From contig NZ_JACMYC010000001.1 in NCBI RefSeq assembly GCF_014266025.1, forward strand, positions 124,001 to 188,000: 64,000 bases of DNA. Direction: 5' to 3'. Position numbers and translations under genes: made by a program. Shown here piece by piece: positions 8,789-15,732 of the stretch (its first letter is position 1; the number at the start of each line of letters is the position of its first letter). This DNA is from Nocardioides deserti (GTDB taxonomy: Bacteria; Actinomycetota; Actinomycetes; Propionibacteriales; Nocardioidaceae). Below the pieces are notes generated by a model that saw only the letters and a list, made by a program, of their open reading frames with translations, ran no database searches and was not told where the DNA came from.

Positions 8789-9523
8789 ATGTCCTACCTC
8801 CAGCTCCTGCCCGCCGTCGACATCACCGAGGGCCGCGCGGTCCAGCTCGCCCAGGGCGTCGCCGGGTCCGAGCGGGTGTACGGCGACCCGGTCGCCGCCG
8901 CGCGCCGGTGGCAGGACGCCGGGTCGGAGTGGCTGCACCTGGTGGACCTCGACGCGGCGTTCGGGCGCGGCTCGAACCGCGAGCTGCAGGCCGAGATCGT
9001 CGGCGCGCTCGACATCGACGTGGAGATGAGCGGCGGCATCCGCGACGACGAGTCGCTCGAGGCGGCGCTCGCGACCGGCTGCCGCCGGGTCAACATCGGC
9101 ACCGCCGCGCTGGAGAACCCCGAGTGGTGCGCGCGGATCATCGCCGAGCACGGCGACCGGATCGCGATCGGCCTCGACGTGCGGGGCACGACGCTCGCCG
9201 CCCGTGGGTGGACCAAGGACGGCGGCGACCTCTACGAGACGCTCGCCCGCCTGGACGCCGAGGGCTGCGCGCGGTACGTCGTCACCGACGTCAACAAGGA
9301 CGGCATGCTCGCCGGCCCGAACCTCCAGCTGCTGCGCGACGTCTGCGCCGTCACCGACCGCCCGGTCATCGCCTCCGGCGGCGTCTCGACGCTCGACGAC
9401 ATCCGCGCGCTCATGGACCTGGTGCCCGAGGGCGTCGAGGGCGCGATCGCCGGCACCGCGCTCTACGAGGGCCGGTTCGCCCTCGAGGACGCGATCGCGC
9501 TCACCCGCGGCGGCGCGTCGTGA
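8789..9523 (+). CDS. priA: Bifunctional ProFAR isomerase / phosphoribosylanthranilate isomerase (PriA)
   Basis: A 244-residue (beta/alpha)8 isomerase. In actinobacteria this protein serves both histidine (HisA) and tryptophan (TrpF) synthesis. Sequence support: D11 in [44 protein letters not shown] with the Trp of the PriA substrate loop, and [16 protein letters not shown] with the second catalytic Asp. The ATG at 8789 follows CAGGAAGAAG. No separate trpF occurs beside the trp genes here, which agrees with a dual role. The end overlaps the GTG of hisF by 4 bases. The symbol hisA would also be acceptable. Confidence 0.93.
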   Translation: MSYLQLLPAVDITEGRAVQLAQGVAGSERVYGDPVAAARRWQDAGSEWLHLVDLDAAFGRGSNRELQAEIVGALDIDVEMSGGIRDDESLEAALATGCRRVNIGTAALENPEWCARIIAEHGDRIAIGLDVRGTTLAARGWTKDGGDLYETLARLDAEGCARYVVTDVNKDGMLAGPNLQLLRDVCAVTDRPVIASGGVSTLDDIRALMDLVPEGVEGAIAGTALYEGRFALEDAIALTRGGAS

Positions 9524-10281
9524 CGCTCGCCGTCCGGGTGATTCCCTGCCTGGACGTCGACGCCGGCCGCGTCGTCAAGGGCATCAACTTCCAGGACCTC
9601 CGCGACGCGGGCGACCCGGTCGAGCTGGCGAAGGTGTACGACGCCGAGGGTGCCGACGAGCTGACCTTCCTCGACATCTCCGCCTCCCACGAGGGCCGCT
9701 CGACCACGATGGAGATCGTGTCGGCGACCGCCGAGCAGGTCTTCATCCCGCTGACCGTCGGCGGCGGCGTCGCCTCGACCGCCGACGTCGACCGCCTGCT
9801 CCGTGCGGGCGCGGACAAGGTCGCGGTCAACACCGCCGCCATCCGCCGCCCCGAGCTGGTCGCCGAGATCGCCGACCGGTTCGGCAACCAGGTGCTGGTG
9901 CTCTCCGTCGACGCCCGACGCGCCGCCGGCACGGACTCGGGCTTCGAGGTCACCACCCACGGTGGTCGCCAGTCCGCCGGCCTCGACGCCGTCGAGTGGG
10001 CCGTCCGTGCCGCCGAGCTCGGGGCGGGCGAGATCCTCCTCAACGCCATGGACGCCGACGGCACCCAGGACGGCTTCGACCTCGAGCTGATCGAGGCGGT
10101 GCGCCGCGAGGTCTCCATCCCCGTCATCGCCTCCGGCGGCGCCGGCCGTGTCGAGCACTTCCCGCCCGCGGTCGAGGCCGGCGCCGACGCGGTCCTCGCC
10201 GCCACGGTCTTCCACTTCGGCACGCTGCGCGTCGGCGACGTCAAGCACGCGCTCACCGAGGCCGGCCACCCGGTCCGGTGA
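9520..10281 (+). CDS. hisF: Imidazole glycerol phosphate synthase, cyclase subunit
   Basis: A 253-residue (beta/alpha)8 cyclase, partner of HisH, that releases IGP and AICAR. Catalytic aspartates are visible in [18 protein letters not shown] and in [19 protein letters not shown]. Phosphate-binding loops VGGGVAS and IASGGAGR are intact. The GTG start overlaps the priA TGA. This is the last gene of the his run: hisI sits about 9 kb downstream with the trp genes, and hisG/hisE are not in the window. Confidence 0.96.
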   Translation: MTLAVRVIPCLDVDAGRVVKGINFQDLRDAGDPVELAKVYDAEGADELTFLDISASHEGRSTTMEIVSATAEQVFIPLTVGGGVASTADVDRLLRAGADKVAVNTAAIRRPELVAEIADRFGNQVLVLSVDARRAAGTDSGFEVTTHGGRQSAGLDAVEWAVRAAELGAGEILLNAMDADGTQDGFDLELIEAVRREVSIPVIASGGAGRVEHFPPAVEAGADAVLAATVFHFGTLRVGDVKHALTEAGHPVR

Positions 10282-10403
10282 CGATCCCGTCCGCAGTCCT
10301 CGGTCTGTGCCGGGGTCGTGCCGGGGTACGCCGCCGGGTCTCGGGCGTCGGCAATTGCGCGATTGTGGCCGGCCCGCGGTTTGTGGCCCGCGGCCCCGGG
10401 GTT

Positions 10404-10464
10404 CGCGGCCCGCGGCCCGCGGCCCGCGGCCCGCGGACCGCGGACCGTGGTCCGCGGACCGGCT
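10404..10464. repeat. GC-only heptamer tandem repeat (CGCGGCC / CGCGGAC)
   Basis: About eight 7-base units follow each other: CGCGGCC four times, then CGCGGAC-type units with single changes. Each unit contains or nearly contains CCGCGG. The array lies wholly in the 203-base gap between hisF and the MOSC gene, where no gene is seen. Confidence 0.85.
10438..10457 (+). terminator. Hairpin behind the his operon
   Basis: CCGCGGACC (10438-10446) pairs perfectly with GGTCCGCGG (10449-10457) at the end of the heptamer array. The loop is only 2 bases as drawn, so the closing pairs probably open. There is no T-run. It is the best terminator candidate for the his operon. Confidence 0.4.
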
Positions 10465-10484
10465 GACCGGGTGACGGACGAGCG

Positions 10485-10922
10485 ATGAGGGTCGTCGCGC
10501 TGCACGTCGCGCCGGAGCGGCACGCCCCGATGGAGGAGCGGGCCGCGATCGAGGTCGTCGCCGGCCGCGGGGTCGTGGGCGACCGGTGGTTCGGCACCAG
10601 GCACCGGCACGTCTCGGTGCAGTCCGCCGAGGCGCTCGCCGAGGCCGCTGCCGACCTCGGCCGGCCCGTCCCGCCGAGCGCCACGCGGCGTACGGTCACG
10701 GTGTCGGGGCTCGACGTCCCCACCGAGCCCGGCGCCCGCCTGCTGGTCGGCGGGGAGGGCGGCGTGCTGCTCGAGGTGGTCCGCGTCGCCGCGCCCTGCC
10801 GGATCATGGAAACCTCGATGGGACCCGGGGGAGCGGCGGCCCTGCGTCGTCGCGGCGGCTCGATCCTCCGCGCGCTCTCCTCCGGCACGATCCGCGTCGG
10901 TGATCCTGTGGTGCTTGTGTGA
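10485..10922 (+). CDS. MOSC domain protein
   Basis: A 145-residue stand-alone MOSC (molybdenum cofactor sulfurase C-terminal) domain. Support: AIEVVAGRGVVGDRWFGT (the GxxGDR region), RHVSVQSAEALAEA, RTVTVSGLDV, and the conserved-Cys segment VAAPCRIMETSMGPG, where the Cys in family members contacts molybdenum cofactor or a sulfur. The carrier or substrate is unknown. The ATG at 10485 has GGACGAG upstream. It is not clearly part of the his operon because the repeat array intervenes. Confidence 0.85.
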   Translation: MRVVALHVAPERHAPMEERAAIEVVAGRGVVGDRWFGTRHRHVSVQSAEALAEAAADLGRPVPPSATRRTVTVSGLDVPTEPGARLLVGGEGGVLLEVVRVAAPCRIMETSMGPGGAAALRRRGGSILRALSSGTIRVGDPVVLV

Positions 10923-10946
10923 CTGGTGAGGCGGACGGGATCGGCG

Positions 10947-10970
10947 GCATCCCACGTTCACTTGGGATGC
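10947..10970 (+). terminator. Hairpin after the MOSC gene
   Basis: GCATCCCA (10947-10954) pairs perfectly with TGGGATGC (10963-10970) around an 8-base loop, 25 bases behind the MOSC stop. It may end that transcript or form the first stem of the structured region that follows. Confidence 0.55.
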
Positions 10971-11181
10971 TGACGCTTCTCGGGCGTCGCGATGGCCGGG
11001 GAGCGGCTAAGAAGGCCGAGAAGTGAGCCCGCGGGAGGCCGGCCCGTAGGTCTTGCAGACCTCTTGAGGGAACGTCGGGGATGAGCCCGGGGGTGCCTTG
11101 ATCTGCGCTCGGCAGAGTTCGGGTCATCAAGGAAAACCCCGTCGGAGAGACCGGCGGCCCCTCCCCGAAAGGCTCCTCCCG
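10971..11181 (+). promoter_or_regulatory. Hairpin-rich leader region upstream of the TasA-like gene
   Basis: About 210 bases without a gene contain several perfect inverted repeats: CTTCTCGG (10976-10983) with CCGAGAAG (11016-11023); AGGTC (11048-11052) with GACCT (11058-11062); a competing CCTC/GAGG (11060-11069); and CCTTGAT (11096-11102) with ATCAAGG (11126-11132), enclosing CTGC/GCAG. The ribosome-binding AAAGG lies at 11168-11172. I could not match it to a riboswitch class I know. A structured 5' UTR or an sRNA is possible. Confidence 0.45.
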
Positions 11182-11826
11182 ATGACGAACACCACCGCCG
11201 CCCGCACCTCCCGCAAGAACCGCAAGACCGCCGTCAAGCTCGTCGCCTCGGTCGCGCTCGTCGCGGGCGCCGCCTCCGTTGCCGGCCTCGGCACCTTCGG
11301 TGCCTTCACCTCCACCACCTCCGCCTCGGAGTCGGTCGCGGCCGGCACCATCAAGCTCGGAGAGGGCACCTCCACCCAGGGCCCCTCGATCGCTGCCGCC
11401 GGCCTGGTCCCCGGCGACACCGTCGAGCGCGACATCGTCCTGACCCGCGGTGAGAACGACGAGAAGTTCGGCACCGTGTCGCTCACGACGACCGCCGCGA
11501 CCAGCAACCTGCTCGCCACCGACGTCACCAACGGCCTGCAGATCAAAATCGACGAGTGCTCGACCGCGTGGACCAAGGTCGACACCAAGCGCGACAACGG
11601 CAAGCTCCAGTGCGCCGGCACCACCACCTCGGTCCTCGCCTCCCGCCCGGTCGTCGGCGCGAACCTCCCGCTGGACCAGGCGACCGTGACGCTGAACGAC
11701 GCCAAGGTCTCCAACCTCCGCGTGACACTCACGTTCCCCGAGGCCGCCGACAACGACTTCAAGAGCCTGGCCAACTCGATCAAGCTGACCTTCGACGCCA
11801 CCCAGCGCGCCGCCGAGAGCCGCTGA
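11182..11826 (+). CDS. TasA/camelysin-like secreted protein with SipW-type signal peptide
   Basis: A 214-residue protein with a basic N-terminus, a hydrophobic segment at about 15-36 and the pattern GTFGAFTSTTSASESVAAGT, which matches SipW-dependent signal peptides of the TasA/CalY group (a small aromatic/Thr-rich segment after cleavage, ending in AGTIKLG). The rest is a beta-rich extracellular domain with two cysteines (DECSTAW, LQCAGT) that could pair. Known relatives form surface fibres or matrix in Bacillus; in actinobacteria the role is mostly unknown. No sipW-type signal peptidase gene is nearby. The ATG at 11182 was chosen over an earlier in-frame start because of AAAGG spacing and the signal peptide. 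The gene stands alone behind the structured leader. Confidence 0.8.
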   Translation: MTNTTAARTSRKNRKTAVKLVASVALVAGAASVAGLGTFGAFTSTTSASESVAAGTIKLGEGTSTQGPSIAAAGLVPGDTVERDIVLTRGENDEKFGTVSLTTTAATSNLLATDVTNGLQIKIDECSTAWTKVDTKRDNGKLQCAGTTTSVLASRPVVGANLPLDQATVTLNDAKVSNLRVTLTFPEAADNDFKSLANSIKLTFDATQRAAESR

Positions 11827-11867
11827 CCACCGCCTAGAGCCGCTGACAGCCGCTGACAGCCGCTGAC
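11818..11867. repeat. Decamer repeat AGCCGCTGAC, four copies
   Basis: Copies lie at 11818-11827, 11838-11847, 11848-11857 and 11858-11867; the last three are in direct tandem. The first copy contains the final Ser-Arg-stop of the TasA-like gene, so the array looks like a small duplication of the gene's 3' end. Confidence 0.9.
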
Positions 11868-11880
11868 CTGCTCCCACCCG

Positions 11881-11928
11881 CGCGCCACCGATTCCGGCCG
11901 TCTCCGGCGGCCGGAATATCGTGGCGCG
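11881..11928 (+). terminator. Strong two-part hairpin terminator
   Basis: An outer stem (CGCGCCAC 11881-11888 with GTGGCGCG 11921-11928) and an inner 10-bp stem (ATTCCGGCCG 11891-11900 with CGGCCGGAAT 11908-11917, 7-base loop) form one long hairpin with a small internal loop. It separates the TasA-like gene from the ABC exporter genes. Confidence 0.8.
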
Positions 11929-11967
11929 TCCGGGCGCTGAGCCCGTGGTCGAGGGAAGCAGGAGCGG

Positions 11968-13785
11968 GTGGCGGACGAGCACGGACAGCAGGGCCGAGGG
12001 TCGACCAGCGCGGGGTTCCGCGTGCTGTGGGTGGCGATCAAGCGCGAGCCCTGGATCTTCACCGTCTCCACCCTCGGCAGCGTCCTCTTCGGGGCGCTGA
12101 CCGTCGCCGACGCCTGGGTCCTCGGCTGGTCGACCGACCACGTCGTCCTGCCGGCCTTCGAGACCGGTGAGGTCGGCGCCGACATGCTGCTGGCCGTCCT
12201 CGGCCTCTTCCTCGGCGTCGCGATCCTCCGGGCGGTCGGCATCGTCGCGCGGCGCCTCGGCGCCGGCGTGATGCAGTACCGGATGCAGGCCCACACCCGC
12301 CGCGCCGTCACCCGGCAGTACCTCACCCTCCCCATGGAGTGGCACCAGCGACACCCGACCGGCCAGCTGCTCTCCAACGCCAACTCCGACGTCGAGGCCG
12401 CCTGGGGCCCGATCGCGCCGCTGCCGATGGCCGTCGGCACCGTGGCGATGATGGTCATCGCGATCGTGCAGATGCTCCTCGCCGACGTCGTCCTGGCCCT
12501 GGTGGGCCTCACGATCTTCCCGGTCGTCATCGCGGTCAACGTCGCCTACCAGCGCCTCGCGCAAGGCTGGATGACCCGCGCCCAGCAGCTGCGCGCCGAG
12601 GTCAGCGAGATCGCGCACGAGTCCTTCGACGGGGCGATGGTCGTCAAGACCCTCGGCCGCGAGCCGGAGGAGACCGAGCGCTTCGGCTCCCGCGCCCGCG
12701 AGCTGCGCGACGTCAACATCAAGGCCGGCCGGATCCGCGCGGCCTTCGACCCGACCCTGGCGGCGCTGCCGAACATCGGCGTGCTGGTGGTCCTCGCGGT
12801 CGGCGTCTCGCGCGTCCTCAGCGGCGCCACCGACGCCGGCGCCGTCGTGACCGTCGCCTACCTGCTCACCATCGTCTCCTTCCCGATCCGCTCGATCGGC
12901 TGGCTGCTCGGCGAGTTCCCGCGCAGCGTCGTGGGCTACCGCCGGGTGCGGGGCGTGCTCGACGCCACCGGGGAGATGCCGTACGGCGACCGCACCGCGG
13001 CCGCCCCGGCCGGCGCGCGCGGCGCGTCCCTGGCGGTCGAGGGGCTGGCCTACTCCTACGAGCCCGGCCGCCGGCTGCTCGACGGGGTCGACCTGGCCGT
13101 CGCCCCCGGCCGCACGGTGGCGGTCGTCGGCGCGACCGCGTCGGGCAAGAGCACGCTGACCATGCTGCTCAGCCGCCTCGTCGACCCCGACGCCGGGCGG
13201 ATCCTCCTCGACGGCACCGACCTGCGCGACCTGGCCCGCGGCGAGCTGGCCGAGGCGGTCGCGAGCGTCCCGCAGACGCCGTTCCTCTTCGACGACACCG
13301 TCCGCGGCAACGTCACCCTCGGCGCCGACGTCACCGACGACGAGGTCTGGGCCGCATTGAGGGCCGCGCAGGCCGACGGCTTCGTCGCCGCCCTGGCGCA
13401 CGGGCTCGACACCCGGCTGGGGGAGCGCGGCACGTCGCTCTCGGGCGGCCAGCGCCAGCGGATCTCGCTGGCCCGCGCGCTCGTGCGCCGGCCGCGGCTG
13501 CTCGTCCTCGACGACGCAACCTCGGCGGTGGACCCGGAGGTCGAGGCGCGGATCCTCGCCGCGCTGCGCGACGAGACCGGCGCGGGACCGACGCTGGTCG
13601 TCGTGGCCTACCGCAAGGCGACGATCGCGCTGGCCGACCAGGTCGTCCACCTCCAGGGCGGCCGGATCGTCGACCGCGGCACCCACGCGGAGCTGCTGCG
13701 GCGCAGCCCGTCCTACGCCCACCTGGTCAACGCCTACGAGACCGAGCACGACGAGACGCACGACGACCAGGGGGTGAACGCATGA
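11968..13785 (+). CDS. ABC exporter half-transporter with degenerate ATPase site
   Basis: A 605-residue TMD-NBD protein: about six membrane helices in residues 30-310, then an ATP-binding domain. Walker A is GATASGKST near 388 and the signature LSGGQ is at 491-495. Walker B ends LLVLDDATSAVD, so the catalytic Glu is replaced by D516, and the switch His is replaced by Y548 (VVVAYRKAT). In heterodimeric exporters such as TM287/288 these changes mark the subunit whose own Walker B faces the non-hydrolysing site. The substrate is unknown; drug, lipid or peptide export are all possible. The GTG start follows CAGGAG. Its TGA overlaps the next gene's ATG by 4 bases. Confidence 0.93.
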   Translation: MADEHGQQGRGSTSAGFRVLWVAIKREPWIFTVSTLGSVLFGALTVADAWVLGWSTDHVVLPAFETGEVGADMLLAVLGLFLGVAILRAVGIVARRLGAGVMQYRMQAHTRRAVTRQYLTLPMEWHQRHPTGQLLSNANSDVEAAWGPIAPLPMAVGTVAMMVIAIVQMLLADVVLALVGLTIFPVVIAVNVAYQRLAQGWMTRAQQLRAEVSEIAHESFDGAMVVKTLGREPEETERFGSRARELRDVNIKAGRIRAAFDPTLAALPNIGVLVVLAVGVSRVLSGATDAGAVVTVAYLLTIVSFPIRSIGWLLGEFPRSVVGYRRVRGVLDATGEMPYGDRTAAAPAGARGASLAVEGLAYSYEPGRRLLDGVDLAVAPGRTVAVVGATASGKSTLTMLLSRLVDPDAGRILLDGTDLRDLARGELAEAVASVPQTPFLFDDTVRGNVTLGADVTDDEVWAALRAAQADGFVAALAHGLDTRLGERGTSLSGGQRQRISLARALVRRPRLLVLDDATSAVDPEVEARILAALRDETGAGPTLVVVAYRKATIALADQVVHLQGGRIVDRGTHAELLRRSPSYAHLVNAYETEHDETHDDQGVNA

Positions 13786-15578
13786 GCACGGCGATGGACT
13801 CCGGCGAGGAGATCGGCGCGATCCGGACCCTGCGCCGCGGCGTGCACTTCTCACCCGAGCTCAAGGAGGGCATCGGCGGCACGCTCGCGCTGGCCGTGCT
13901 CGCCTCGGCCGGCCAGGTCGTCGTACCCATCGCGGTGCAGCAGGTGCTCGATCGCGGCGTCAACGGTCCCGGCGGGCCGGACGTGTCGTTCACGGTGTGG
14001 GCCGGCGTCATCGCCGCGCTCGCGATCGTGGTGACCAGCTTCGCGTCGTACCGCATGACCACCCGGCTCTTCACCTCCGCCGAGCGCGGCCTGGCCACGC
14101 TGCGGACCAAGGCGTTCCGCCACGTCCACGACCTGCCGCTGCTCACCCAGAACACCGAGCGCCGTGGGGCGCTGGTCTCCCGCGTCACCAGCGACGTCGA
14201 CCAGGTCAGCCAGTTCCTCGTCTTCGGCGGCCTGCTGTTCGTGGTCAGCGTGGGGCAGGTGCTCGTCGCGACCGTCGTGATGGTCGTCTACAGCTGGCAG
14301 CTCGCGCTGGTCGTGTGGCTGTGCTTCGCGCCGCTGTTCCTGTCGTTGCGCTACTTCCAGCGCAAGCTCTCCGACGCCTACGGCACCGTACGTCGCCAGG
14401 TCGGCCTGATGCTCTCGGCCGTGTCCGAGCCGGTCGTCGGGGCGGCCGTCGTGCGGTCCTACGCCGTCGAGCACCGGACCCAGCGGCGCATCGACGAGGC
14501 GATCGACGCGCACAAGGCGGCCAGCACCCGGGCGCAGGGCTTCACGGCGTTCTCCTTCTCCCTCGGGGGCGTCTCCGCCGGCCTGGCCAACGCGGGCGTG
14601 CTGATCGTCGGCATCTGGCTCGGCCAGGGGCGGCTGTGGGGCGGTGACATCACCGCCGGCCAGGTGCTCGCGTTCGCGTTCCTCGTGACGCTGTTCGTCG
14701 GTCCGGTGCAGATGGGCACGCAGATCCTCACCGACGCCCAGAACGCGATCGCCGGCTGGCGCCGCGTCATCGGCATCCTCGAGACCCCGGCCGACCTGGT
14801 CGACCCCGGGGAGGCGGGCGCCGTGCTGCCGCGGGGGCCGATCGACGTGCGGTTCGAGCACGTGTCCTTCGCCTACCCCGGCGGTCCGCTGGTGCTGCGC
14901 GACGTCGACCTCGCGATCAGCTCCGGCACCCGGGTCGCGGTCGTCGGCGAGACCGGCTCCGGCAAGTCGACGGTCGCCAAGCTGCTGACCCGGTTGATGG
15001 ACCCCTCCGAGGGGCGCGTGCTGCTCGACGGCATCGACGTGCGCGACATCGGCTCGGCGTCCCTGCGGCGCAGCGTGGTGCTCGTGCCGCAGGAGGGCTT
15101 CCTCTTCGACGACACCCTGGCCGCGAACGTCCGCTACGGGCGCCTCGACGCCACCGACGACGACATCCGTGCGAGCGCGGAGGAGCTCGGCCTGGGCGAC
15201 TGGCTCGGCGGCCTGCCGCGCGGCATCGAGACGCAGGTCGGCCAGCGCGGCGAGTCGCTCTCGGCGGGGGAGCGCCAGCTCGTGGCGCTGCTGCGCGCGC
15301 ACCTGGCCGACCCGGACCTGCTGGTGCTCGACGAGGCGACGAGCGCCGTCGACCCGGCCCTCGAGATGCGCATCGGCCGCGCGCTGGAGCGGCTGATGAA
15401 CGGCCGCACCTCCGTCACCATCGCCCACCGGCTCTCCACCGCCGAGAACGCCGACGAGGTCGTCGTCGTCGACCGTGGTCAGGTCGTCCAGCGCGGTCCG
15501 CACGCCGCGCTGGTCGCGGAGGAGGGCGGCGTGTACGCCGGCCTGCACTCGTCCTGGGTCGCCCAGCAGGGCCGCTGA
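13782..15578 (+). CDS. ABC exporter half-transporter, partner subunit
   Basis: A 598-residue TMD-NBD protein, with about six helices in residues 30-310 and an NBD from about 350. Walker A is GETGSGKST, Walker B is canonical with E518 (LVLDEATSAVD), and the switch His is H549 (TIAHRLST). Its signature is altered to LSAGE at about 493-497. This is exactly complementary to the upstream subunit: the altered signature faces the partner's degenerate Walker B, and the intact Walker B/His face the partner's normal LSGGQ. The pair therefore forms one active and one inactive ATP site. ATG at 13782 overlaps the upstream stop; a longer upstream frame is a shadow of the first gene. Confidence 0.93.
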   Translation: MSTAMDSGEEIGAIRTLRRGVHFSPELKEGIGGTLALAVLASAGQVVVPIAVQQVLDRGVNGPGGPDVSFTVWAGVIAALAIVVTSFASYRMTTRLFTSAERGLATLRTKAFRHVHDLPLLTQNTERRGALVSRVTSDVDQVSQFLVFGGLLFVVSVGQVLVATVVMVVYSWQLALVVWLCFAPLFLSLRYFQRKLSDAYGTVRRQVGLMLSAVSEPVVGAAVVRSYAVEHRTQRRIDEAIDAHKAASTRAQGFTAFSFSLGGVSAGLANAGVLIVGIWLGQGRLWGGDITAGQVLAFAFLVTLFVGPVQMGTQILTDAQNAIAGWRRVIGILETPADLVDPGEAGAVLPRGPIDVRFEHVSFAYPGGPLVLRDVDLAISSGTRVAVVGETGSGKSTVAKLLTRLMDPSEGRVLLDGIDVRDIGSASLRRSVVLVPQEGFLFDDTLAANVRYGRLDATDDDIRASAEELGLGDWLGGLPRGIETQVGQRGESLSAGERQLVALLRAHLADPDLLVLDEATSAVDPALEMRIGRALERLMNGRTSVTIAHRLSTAENADEVVVVDRGQVVQRGPHAALVAEEGGVYAGLHSSWVAQQGR

Positions 15579-15732
15579 CGGGCACCCCAGGACGACATGG
15601 CCCGGTCGGACTAGTGCCTCCGGGTGGTTTTACCTTCGCCGTCCCCGGGCCCGTGACAGGCCCCCGACGGCGTCGTTGGAGGGTCGCTGCCCCTGCCCCC
15701 TGGGGTATCACTCCCGCCACGAGAGGTGACCC

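Noticed and set aside
5000..9600. Several open frames of several hundred residues on the strand opposite to the his genes
   Set aside because: High GC removes stop codons; these frames have low-complexity Arg/Ala/Gly/Asp composition, no ribosome-binding sites and no domains.
10404..10464. Heptamer array as a CRISPR
   Set aside because: Units are 7 bases with no spacers and no cas genes in the window.
10971..11181. Known riboswitch (SAM-IV, c-di-GMP, cobalamin) before the TasA-like gene
   Set aside because: Stems are present but none of the conserved core sequences that I can recall; kept as an unclassified leader.
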